Below are positions 1-5,095 of a stretch of DNA of 5,095 nucleotides, in pieces. The translations under genes were made by a program, and so were the position numbers. This DNA is from Cacconaster sp045617505. GTDB taxonomy: Bacteria; Bacteroidota; Bacteroidia; Bacteroidales; UBA932. The notes beneath the pieces were generated by a model that was given only the letters and a program-made list of their open reading frames with translations, was not told the origin of the DNA and searched no databases. Every line of letters starts with the position of its first letter. Within the stretch, counting starts at the first letter, position 1. The stretch covers positions 1 to 5,095 of the forward strand of contig JAZLIS010000144.1 of assembly GCA_045617505.1 (NCBI GenBank). Direction: 5' to 3'.

Positions 1-1443
1 GATACCGAGTTCGCAGAGAGCCTGCCAGGCAAAGTTCAACTGTCCCTTGCCTCCATCTATCACGACCAATTGAGGGAGGTCATCGGGATTCTCTTCCAAC
101 ATGCGAGAGTACCTGCGGTTGACCACTTCCTTCATCGAAGCGTAGTCGTGTGCCCCTATGACCGTCTTTATCTTGAATTTGCGGTAATCGGATTTGCACG
201 GCACGCCTCCGCGGAACACCACACACGCCGCCACGGGATTCGTTCCCTGGATATTGGAATTGTCGAAGCACTCGATATGCTCCGGGAGTTCCTTCATGCC
301 GAGCGCCTTCCTTATTTCCTCCAGCACCGCGGCACGGAATTCATCCGGATTCGTGTGCTCCCTCTGCTTCAGCGAGTTGAAGCGGAACTCCTTGGCATTC
401 TTGACGCTCAACTCGAGCAAAGCCAGTTTGTCGCCCCGCACCGGTATCCTGAAGTCCACTCCGTCAATCTCCACGTCGGGCAGGAACGGAACCAGGACTT
501 CCTTCCCGAGTTCGCCGAACTTGGACTCGATCTCCGCAATGAATGTGCTGAGGACTGCGGTCTGGTCTTCCTCGATATTCATCTTGAACCCGAGGTTCAG
601 CGACTGGATGATGGCGCCGCCGCGTATCCTGAGGAAGTTTCCGAAGGCTTCGAGCCCGTCGAAAACGAGCGAGAACACGTCCACGTCCCTTTCGCCCGCA
701 GCGGTTATTATGGACTTGGAGTAATGCCTCTGCAAAGCGTCAATCCTCAACTTGTACTGCTGCGCGCGCTCGAAATCAAGCGCATCGGAAGCAGCCTGCA
801 TCCTTGCCTTGTAATCCCTGATGATGGCGTTGACCCCACCGCTCAGCAGGCGTACTATTTCGTCTATATAAACGGCATATTCCTCTTGGGAAATGCCTCC
901 GACACAGCAGCCGAGACACCTTCCGAGATGAAGGTCCAGGCAGGGACGCAATTTCCGGCGCATCACGGCATCGGCATCGATGCGTGTCTTGCAGCTGCGT
1001 ATGGGATAATTGGCATTGAAGAACTCCAGCAGGGCCCTGGCGTGCATCACGGAACTGTATGGGCCGAAATAGCGGGCCCCTTTCTGATCCACCCTCCTGG
1101 TAAGGAACACCCGGGGGAACTCATCAGCCGTCACGCAAATCCAGGGATAGGTCTTGGAATCCTTGAGCAGTATGTTATAGCGGGGCTTGTACTGCTTTAT
1201 GAGGTTGTTCTCAAGCAGAAGCGCATCCGCCTCCGTATCGACCACGGAATACTGCAGGTCAGCTATCTTCGAGACCAGTATCCTCGTCTTGACATTGAGG
1301 CGTTCCGGGTCCACGAAATACTGGGCGACACGTTTGTTCAGGTCTTTCGCCTTACCCACATATATCACATTTCCCTCGGAGTTATAGTACCTGTAAACTC
1401 CGGGGGAATGCGGTAGAAGTGCTATTTTGTCTCTAACGTCCAA
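1..1443 (-). CDS. uvrC: UvrABC system protein C (excinuclease subunit), 3' end missing
   Basis: UvrC makes the incisions on both sides of a DNA lesion after UvrA/UvrB loading, in the cytoplasm. I translated 481 codons; the frame is open to the left edge. The N-terminal GIY-YIG nuclease shows GVY at 15-17 and VIYVGKAK at 26-33. Four cysteines fit the Fe-S cluster region: C151, C168, C176 and C180, with the family's X7 and X3 spacing in the last three. A UVR (UvrB-binding) motif lies near 222-238 (LDFERAQQYKLRIDAL). The RNase H-like nuclease shows ECFDNSN (D394), HDY (D433) and IDGGKGQ (D463), which match the conserved acidic residues of the family. The conserved C-terminal His and the helix-hairpin-helix DNA-binding region should lie beyond the edge; about 120-140 residues are missing compared with a usual ~600. 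The start is TTG at 1443-1441: an in-frame TAG sits at 1455-1453, and no ATG or GTG start precedes the GIY-YIG domain. It overlaps the upstream lipoprotein gene by 11 bases, so it is probably co-transcribed with it. Confidence 0.97.
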   Translation of the reverse strand, partial: MDVRDKIALLPHSPGVYRYYNSEGNVIYVGKAKDLNKRVAQYFVDPERLNVKTRILVSKIADLQYSVVDTEADALLLENNLIKQYKPRYNILLKDSKTYPWICVTADEFPRVFLTRRVDQKGARYFGPYSSVMHARALLEFFNANYPIRSCKTRIDADAVMRRKLRPCLDLHLGRCLGCCVGGISQEEYAVYIDEIVRLLSGGVNAIIRDYKARMQAASDALDFERAQQYKLRIDALQRHYSKSIITAAGERDVDVFSLVFDGLEAFGNFLRIRGGAIIQSLNLGFKMNIEEDQTAVLSTFIAEIESKFGELGKEVLVPFLPDVEIDGVDFRIPVRGDKLALLELSVKNAKEFRFNSLKQREHTNPDEFRAAVLEEIRKALGMKELPEHIECFDNSNIQGTNPVAACVVFRGGVPCKSDYRKFKIKTVIGAHDYASMKEVVNRRYSRMLEENPDDLPQLVVIDGGKGQLNFAWQALCELGI

Positions 1444-2308
1444 GTGTACTGCCTACAAGGTCGACGAGTTCGCCGGCGGACGGATTTTTCCTCAGGATAG
1501 TCCCGTCAGGTCCGAAAAGAATGAGATAGGGTATACCCTCTATACCGTAGAGGTCGGCCGGTTCCATATGCCCGTTATTCATCGTGTTCCAGTTGATACC
1601 ATAAACGGCGGCCGTGTCAACCGTATTGCGGTAATTCATATTGCGGCTTTCTTCCCATACGGCGACGCTCAGCATGTCGAAATCGTCTCCGTGATACTTG
1701 TCATAGGTTTCCTTCAATGCAGGAATCGCCCGTTTGCAGGGGACGCACCATGGAGACCAGAAATCCACAAGGAAATACTTGCCCTTGCCTACATAATCCG
1801 AAAGACTAACTTTACGGAACTGAGGTTCTCCGTTTTCGTCGTCACCGATGAAGGAATCCACTGTAAAATCAACGAATTTCTTTCCTACAGCTGTATTCTT
1901 GAGGATTTCGATACGCTCGTCAAGCAGCTTGACGAATTCGTTTTCCGCAATTTCCCCCTTGACGGCTCTGGCTGCAGGCTCGAGCCTCTCATAATCGGAG
2001 ATGTAACGTGCCGCTGACTGAAGGGCGTACAGAGAGACCGTGTCGGACGGATACTTCCTGACTGTCTTGACAGTCAGCGCGATGATCTTGTCCTCGGCTT
2101 CCTCCACTGCTTTTGTGTACTCCTCATCTGCCTTTCCGTTGATGAGAAGTGAAGTGTCGAGATCGATCTCATCGACCCTGGTACGGTAGGCTGTCATTAT
2201 CTCATCGATACTGTTGTCGTAAGCCTCGATCTTCTGTTCTGTCGTGGTATTGTCACACGCGGTAGCCGCAAAAACCAAAGCGGCAAGGGTAATAAAAAAC
2301 TTCTTCAT
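1433..2308 (-). CDS. TlpA-like thioredoxin-fold lipoprotein
   Basis: This is a probable envelope thiol-disulfide oxidoreductase of 291 residues. The N-terminus (MKK, then a hydrophobic stretch to A17) ends at C18 in the context AATAC, a plausible though weak lipobox, so the mature protein is likely lipid-anchored and exported. Residues 19-145 are charged and look helical, with no family I recognise. Residues 146-291 form a TlpA/AhpC-TSA-type thioredoxin domain with FVDFTVDS at 145-152, VDFWSPWCVPC at 181-191 (redox cysteines C188 and C191) and the cis-proline loop GIP at 258-260 followed by YLILFGPDG. Bacteroidota carry many such proteins, often with an N-terminal DUF4369 domain; that domain is not evident here. 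The substrate cannot be told from sequence; cytochrome-c or general envelope thiol reduction are family possibilities. It follows rpsC after a terminator-like hairpin, and its stop codon lies inside the start of uvrC. The ATG at 2308 gives a proper signal peptide. Confidence 0.9.
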   Translation of the reverse strand: MKKFFITLAALVFAATACDNTTTEQKIEAYDNSIDEIMTAYRTRVDEIDLDTSLLINGKADEEYTKAVEEAEDKIIALTVKTVRKYPSDTVSLYALQSAARYISDYERLEPAARAVKGEIAENEFVKLLDERIEILKNTAVGKKFVDFTVDSFIGDDENGEPQFRKVSLSDYVGKGKYFLVDFWSPWCVPCKRAIPALKETYDKYHGDDFDMLSVAVWEESRNMNYRNTVDTAAVYGINWNTMNNGHMEPADLYGIEGIPYLILFGPDGTILRKNPSAGELVDLVGSTLGR

Positions 2309-2322
2309 AATATTCTGATATC

Positions 2323-2353
2323 AAAAGCCGGTCCCGAAATCCGGAACCGGCTT
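2323..2353 (-). terminator. Probable intrinsic terminator after rpsC
   Basis: Read on the minus strand, bases 2353-2342 pair with 2336-2325 to form a 12-bp stem containing one G-U wobble (2345/2333). The loop is five bases (2341-2337), and a run of four U (2326-2323) overlaps the base of the stem. The core is GC-rich (AAGCCGG/CCGGCTT). The U-run lies only on the minus-strand exit side, so it should act on transcription leaving rpsC. The U-run is short, so read-through into the lipoprotein gene is possible. Confidence 0.75.
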
Positions 2354-2361
2354 CAAATATA
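2354..2361 (-). promoter_or_regulatory. Possible Bacteroidota -7 promoter element for the lipoprotein-uvrC unit
   Basis: Read on the minus strand, these bases are TATATTTG, an exact fit to the Bacteroidota primary sigma -7 consensus TAnnTTTG. I see no good TTG/TTTG -33 partner about 19-21 bases upstream; the nearest TTG is only about 10 bases away. Transcription would start roughly at 2346-2350, inside the terminator stem, giving a leader of about 40 bases before the ATG at 2308. This call rests on a short motif in AT-rich DNA. Confidence 0.3.
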
Positions 2362-2383
2362 GTAATTTTCAACTGAAATTACT
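2361..2383. repeat. AT-rich inverted repeat across the rpsC stop codon
   Basis: AGTAATTT (2361-2368) and AAATTACT (2376-2383) are perfect 8-base inverted arms separated by seven bases. The right arm contains the rpsC stop codon (2379-2381), and the left arm abuts the possible -7 element and the terminator stem. It could be a second RNA hairpin, a protein-binding palindrome or chance; it is weak as an RNA stem because only two of eight pairs are G-C. Confidence 0.4.
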
Positions 2384-3134
2384 TCTGGTTGTCGCGACGG
2401 GGGCGGCGGTCACCATCACGGCGGGGACGACGGTCACCACGTCCGTTTGAATGACCCTGGTTTGCTGCCTGTGCGTTGGCTGCTGCAAGAGCGGCAGGAG
2501 TGAGGTCCTGCTTGCCATAACGCTCACCGTTGCAGATCCAAACCTTGATTCCGAGGCAACCGACCTTGGTGTGAGCCTCTGCGAGAGCGTAGTCGATATC
2601 GGCACGGAAAGTATGGAGAGGTGTACGACCTTCCTTGATCATTTCCGAACGGGCCATTTCAGCTCCGCCTACACGGCCGCTGATCTGAACCTTGATACCT
2701 TCTGCTCCAACCCTCATGGTGTTGGCAATGGCCATCTTGATGGCGCGGCGATAAGAAACGCGGCCTTCAATCTGACGGGCAATGCTGTCTGCCACGATAT
2801 GAGCGTCAACCTCGGGGCGCTTAACCTCGTAGATATTGATCTGAACATCCTTGCTGGTGACTTTCTTAAGTTCTTCCTTAAGTTTGTCAACCTCTGTGCC
2901 ACCCTTTCCGATGATGAAACCGGGACGGGCCGCATAGATTGTAACGGTGATTATCTTGAGAGTCCTCTCGATGACGATCCTGCTGAGGCTGGCCTTTGCA
3001 AGACGGTTGCCGAGATATTTGCGAATCTCGTAATCCTCGGAGATTCTCTCCGCTACATTACCACCACACCAGTTAGAGTCCCAACCACGGGTGATACCGA
3101 TTCTGTTGCTGATAGGATTTGTTTTCTGTCCCAT
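2379..3134 (-). CDS. rpsC: 30S ribosomal protein S3
   Basis: S3 sits in the head of the small subunit at the mRNA entry site and contributes to mRNA unwinding. The protein has 251 residues. It opens with the family signature MGQKTNPIS, followed by RGWDSNW. The type II KH RNA-binding domain carries GFIIGKGG at 72-79. The C-terminal S3 domain is seen as GRVGGAEMARSE at 153-164 and GVKVW-like GIKVWI at 195-200. After about residue 210 the protein continues into an Ala/Asn-rich linker and an arginine-rich tail with two copies of GDRRPRRD (233-248). The start is one base after the rplV stop, which fits translational coupling; a GGAGA lies about 12 bases upstream inside rplV. In the classical S10 order rplP follows next, but here a terminator and an unrelated lipoprotein gene follow. 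Confidence 0.98.
   Translation of the reverse strand: MGQKTNPISNRIGITRGWDSNWCGGNVAERISEDYEIRKYLGNRLAKASLSRIVIERTLKIITVTIYAARPGFIIGKGGTEVDKLKEELKKVTSKDVQINIYEVKRPEVDAHIVADSIARQIEGRVSYRRAIKMAIANTMRVGAEGIKVQISGRVGGAEMARSEMIKEGRTPLHTFRADIDYALAEAHTKVGCLGIKVWICNGERYGKQDLTPAALAAANAQAANQGHSNGRGDRRPRRDGDRRPRRDNQK
2391..2438 (-). repeat. Tandem octapeptide repeat in the S3 tail
   Basis: Two adjacent 24-base units (2438-2415 and 2414-2391) encode GDRRPRRD twice, at residues 233-248 of S3. The DNA copies differ at five codons (cgt/cgc exchanges and gat/gac), all synonymous, so the peptide is identical while the DNA has drifted. Confidence 0.9.
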
Positions 3135-3135
3135 A

Positions 3136-3549
3136 TTATTTGTTCTCCACTGGTTTTACATCAAGGATAACCGTAACGTGGTTTGAACGCTTGCGGATGC
3201 GGCCGGCTCTACCCTGAGGGCAGGGACGGATGCGCTTCAGCGTGCGGCCTTCGTCAACCATGATGGTCTTGACGAAAACGTTACCATTGTCCAGTTCTTT
3301 TGCTTTGTCGGGATTTTTTGCTTCCCAGTTCGCCACGGCGCTGCGAAGAAGTTTCTCCAGACGGATAGAAGCCTCTCTCTTTGAGAATTTCAAAAGATCG
3401 AGTGCGCGGTTAACCTCAACTCCACGGACTGTGTCCGCTACAAGACGCATCTTGCGGGGAGAAGTAGGCACGTCATTCAGCTTTGCAACAGCTGTAACCT
3501 TCTTGGCCTCCTTGAGGCGCTCAGCCATAAGTCTTTTACGCTTTCCCAT
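3136..3549 (-). CDS. rplV: 50S ribosomal protein L22
   Basis: L22 binds 23S rRNA and sends a long beta-hairpin down the wall of the peptide exit tunnel, where macrolide-resistance mutations can arise. The protein has 137 residues, longer than the ~110 of Escherichia coli because of a basic N-terminal extension typical of Bacteroidota (MGKRKRLMAERLKEAKK). The L22 core begins at VPTSPRKMRLVADTVRG (27-43). The tunnel hairpin region is about 98-125, with EGRTLKRIRPCPQGRAGR followed by RIRKRSNHV. A cysteine at 110 sits in the RPxPQGR loop. It lies eight bases after rpsS and one base before rpsC. The start at 3549 gives the Bacteroidota-length protein; the internal Met8 is a less likely alternative. 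Confidence 0.98.
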   Translation of the reverse strand: MGKRKRLMAERLKEAKKVTAVAKLNDVPTSPRKMRLVADTVRGVEVNRALDLLKFSKREASIRLEKLLRSAVANWEAKNPDKAKELDNGNVFVKTIMVDEGRTLKRIRPCPQGRAGRIRKRSNHVTVILDVKPVENK

Positions 3550-3557
3550 AATGATTA

Positions 3558-3827
3558 CTACTTATTGTTACCTGAATGTCCTCTGAAGTTTCTTGTAGGG
3601 GCGAATTCGCCGAGTTTGTGACCTACCATCTGCTCAGTAACGTAAACAGGGATAAACTTGTTTCCGTTATGAACTGCGATAGTGTGGCCGATGAAGTCGG
3701 GAGAGATCATACTGGCGCGTGACCAGGTCTTGACCACTTCCTTTTTCTTGCTACCATCATTCATAGCAAGAACTCTTTTCTCCAGGGCTTCCTGGATATA
3801 CGGACCTTTTCTTAATGATCGACTCAT
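3558..3827 (-). CDS. rpsS: 30S ribosomal protein S19
   Basis: S19 lies in the head of the 30S subunit, pairs with S13 and contacts the A-site region and the inter-subunit bridge. The protein has 89 residues, a normal length. Family signatures are MSRSLRKGPYI at the start, KTWSRASMISPDFIGHTIAVHNG at 33-55, and VGHKLGEFAPTRNFRGH at 68-84. It follows rplB by 22 bases and precedes rplV by eight. No Shine-Dalgarno sequence is visible near the ATG; the leader is AT-rich, as is usual in this phylum. Confidence 0.98.
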   Translation of the reverse strand: MSRSLRKGPYIQEALEKRVLAMNDGSKKKEVVKTWSRASMISPDFIGHTIAVHNGNKFIPVYVTEQMVGHKLGEFAPTRNFRGHSGNNK

Positions 3828-3849
3828 AATCTCTAAAGTTTAATTCCTG

Positions 3850-4674
3850 TTATTTCTTTCTTCTTTCAATAATGAACTTGTTTGAAGAGGCCTTAGGATT
3901 ACGTGTCTTGTAGCCCTTAGCAGGCAGACCCTTGCGTGAACGAGGGTGTCCACCGGAAGCACGACCTTCACCACCACCCATAGGGTGATCTACAGGGTTC
4001 ATAACGACACCTCTGTTGTGAGGACGCTTGCCGAGCCATCTCTTGCGGCCGGCCTTTCCGTGGCTCTCCAAATTGTGATCGGCATTTGAAACCTCGCCGA
4101 CTGTAGCGCGGCAGGAAACAAGGACCATACGGGTCTCACCGGAAGGGAGACGGAGAACGGCGTGGTTTCCTTCACGTGCTGCGAGCTGTGCGAACGTTCC
4201 GGCTGAACGTGCCATAGCGGCACCCTGACCGGGACGGAGCTCGATGTTGTGTACGAGTGTGCCGACAGGAATCTCACTCAGAGGAAGAGTATTTCCGACC
4301 TCGGGAGCGACACCGCTTCCGGATGCGATAACCTGTCCTACCTGAATGCCCTTGGGAGCGATGATGTATCTCTTCTCACCGTCCTCATACTGTACGAGGC
4401 AGATGCGTGCGCTGCGGTTGGGGTCGTACTCGATGGTGAGGACCTTTGCCGTGCACTCGTCCTTGTCGCGACGGAAGTCGATGATACGGTACATCTTCTT
4501 GTGTCCACCGCCGAGGTAACGTACGGTCATCTGACCGGTATTGTTACGTCCGCCGGTGCTCTTGAGAGGTTCCAGCAATGATTTCTGGGGCTTGTTGGTG
4601 GTGATCTCCTCAAATGTGCTGATCACCTTGTTCCTTTGACCGGGAGTTACCGGTTTGAATTTTCTTACTGCCAT
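3850..4674 (-). CDS. rplB: 50S ribosomal protein L2
   Basis: L2 is a core large-subunit protein needed for subunit association, tRNA binding and peptidyl-transferase activity. The protein has 274 residues, the usual length. The N-terminal RNA-binding domain shows GGRNNTGQMTVRYLGGGHKK (41-60), then the OB-fold and SH3-like central part, with SGETRMVLVSCRATVGEVSN around 178-197. The C-terminal signature is MNPVDHPMGGGEGRASGGH (225-243); H230 corresponds to the conserved essential histidine (H229 in Escherichia coli). It lies 14 bases after rplW and has the only convincing Shine-Dalgarno sequence in the window (4681-4688), which supports the ATG at 4674. Confidence 0.99.
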   Translation of the reverse strand: MAVRKFKPVTPGQRNKVISTFEEITTNKPQKSLLEPLKSTGGRNNTGQMTVRYLGGGHKKMYRIIDFRRDKDECTAKVLTIEYDPNRSARICLVQYEDGEKRYIIAPKGIQVGQVIASGSGVAPEVGNTLPLSEIPVGTLVHNIELRPGQGAAMARSAGTFAQLAAREGNHAVLRLPSGETRMVLVSCRATVGEVSNADHNLESHGKAGRKRWLGKRPHNRGVVMNPVDHPMGGGEGRASGGHPRSRKGLPAKGYKTRNPKASSNKFIIERRKK

Positions 4675-4680
4675 TGTCTG

Positions 4681-4688
4681 TCCCTCCC
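4681..4688 (-). promoter_or_regulatory. Shine-Dalgarno sequence for rplB
   Basis: Read on the minus strand, these bases are GGGAGGGA and contain a full GGAGG core (4687-4683) ending eight bases before the rplB ATG. The sequence begins directly after the rplW stop codon. Such motifs are uncommon in Bacteroidota, and the other starts here lack one or have only a weak match. Confidence 0.7.
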
Positions 4689-4979
4689 TTAGATATTAGC
4701 ATAGAAATCTATCTTCTCGTCACCTGCAAGTGTGATGTAGGCTTTCTTGAAGTGATTCATACGTCCACGGAGAAGACCTGCCTTTGTATAGCGGGATTTT
4801 CTCTTTCCGTGATAATTGACTGTATTGACGTCTGCAACTGAGACATTGTACATCTTCTCAACTGCATCCTTGATCTGAAGTTTGTTGGCCTTAGCGTCTA
4901 CGATAAAGCCGTAACGGTTCAACTTTTCGCCCTGAGCCGTCAACTTCTCTGTTACGATTGGCTTAATTATGATTCCCAT
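4689..4979 (-). CDS. rplW: 50S ribosomal protein L23
   Basis: L23 lies at the mouth of the peptide exit tunnel and is the docking site for trigger factor and the signal recognition particle. The protein has 96 residues, from MGIIIKPIVTEK to IDFYANI, the Bacteroidota form and length. The conserved glutamate of the VTEK motif (E11) corresponds to Escherichia coli E18 in the trigger-factor contact. Further signatures are ANKLQIKDAVEKMYNV (31-46), VNTVNYHGK, and the basic loop around KSRYTKAGLLRGR (61-73). The frame is open up to an ATG at 5060, but the extra 27 codons would overlap the end of rplD and are not L23-like, so the start at 4979 is chosen. It begins 17 bases after the rplD stop and ends 14 bases before rplB. 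Confidence 0.97.
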   Translation of the reverse strand: MGIIIKPIVTEKLTAQGEKLNRYGFIVDAKANKLQIKDAVEKMYNVSVADVNTVNYHGKRKSRYTKAGLLRGRMNHFKKAYITLAGDEKIDFYANI

Positions 4980-4995
4980 TTTCGCAAGTTTCTGT

Positions 4996-5095
4996 TTATC
5001 GCTGATTTCTTTCTGCGAGAATGTCCTGTACGCCGTCAACAAGAACGAGTGAATTTGCATTCATTATCGCGTAGGTGTTGATTTCGTCAACAGTG
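4996..5095 (-). CDS. rplD: 50S ribosomal protein L4, C-terminal fragment at the window edge
   Basis: Only the last 32 codons are present, in the frame starting at 5094 and ending with TAA at 4998-4996. The peptide reads TVDEINTYAIMNANSLVLVDG and then VQDILAERNQR. The pattern 'x-NTYxIMNANSLVLxxxxxxxL' fits the end of L4, where the closing strand and helix follow the last conserved region. Position directly before rplW is exactly that of rplD in the S10 order. L4 normally binds 23S rRNA and lines the exit tunnel, and in some bacteria it represses its own operon; none of those regions is in the window. Confidence 0.9.
   Translation of the reverse strand, partial: TVDEINTYAIMNANSLVLVDGVQDILAERNQR

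Noticed and set aside
70..1416. Long plus-strand open frame of 448 codons opposite uvrC
   Set aside because: The minus strand here encodes a full set of UvrC motifs. The plus-strand translation shows no recognisable domain and is explained by codon bias of the real gene.
1427..2017. Plus-strand open frame opposite the lipoprotein gene
   Set aside because: The minus strand encodes the signal peptide, CVPC motif and cis-proline; the plus-strand product matches nothing I know.
1433..2308. Lipoprotein as part of a new ribosome-linked redox system
   Set aside because: It is separated from rpsC by a probable terminator, and it has a standard TlpA-type domain; adjacency alone does not support a functional link.
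2451..3170. Plus-strand open frame of 239 codons opposite rpsC
   Set aside because: It lies antisense to a clearly conserved S3 gene and has no independent support.
4980..5060. Upstream ATG extension of rplW by 27 codons
   Set aside because: It would overlap the end of rplD by 65 bases, the added residues are not L23-like, and the protein from 4979 has the normal 96-residue form.

Overview
The window reads almost entirely on the minus strand and comes from the ribosomal-protein S10 cluster of a Bacteroidota bacterium, most likely order Bacteroidales. The evidence for this is the style of the ribosomal proteins (a 96-residue L23 starting MGIIIKP and ending DFYANI, and an L22 with an N-terminal extension), mostly absent Shine-Dalgarno sequences, AT-rich leaders before start codons, and a TlpA-type thioredoxin lipoprotein. 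I cannot name a genus.

Layout in transcription order, from high to low coordinates: the last 32 codons of rplD (L4); rplW (L23); rplB (L2); rpsS (S19); rplV (L22); rpsC (S3). These are tightly packed, with gaps of 1 to 22 bases, and the order matches the classical S10 operon. After rpsC there is a 70-base gap holding a strong hairpin with a U-run (probable terminator) and a possible Bacteroidota -7 promoter element. Then come a thioredoxin-fold lipoprotein gene and uvrC (nucleotide-excision-repair nuclease). The last two overlap by 11 bases, and uvrC runs off the left edge after 481 codons.

The most notable point is that the S10 cluster stops at rpsC. In the usual order rplP (L16), rpmC (L29) and rpsQ (S17) follow directly, and here they do not. 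The terminator suggests a real transcription-unit boundary and not simply a contig join, but a join cannot be excluded from sequence alone. Other points are an arginine-rich repeated tail on S3, the promoter/terminator arrangement in the rpsC-lipoprotein gap, a forced TTG start for uvrC, and one clear Shine-Dalgarno sequence, in front of rplB only.

As a system, the ribosomal genes supply proteins around the peptidyl-transferase region, the tunnel and the 30S head. The lipoprotein probably acts as an envelope thiol-disulfide protein, and UvrC acts in DNA repair. I see no functional link between the two halves beyond adjacency. I found no tRNA, rRNA, CRISPR array, insertion sequence or credible plus-strand gene, and no evidence of an undescribed system. 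No gene-free stretch exceeds 70 bases.
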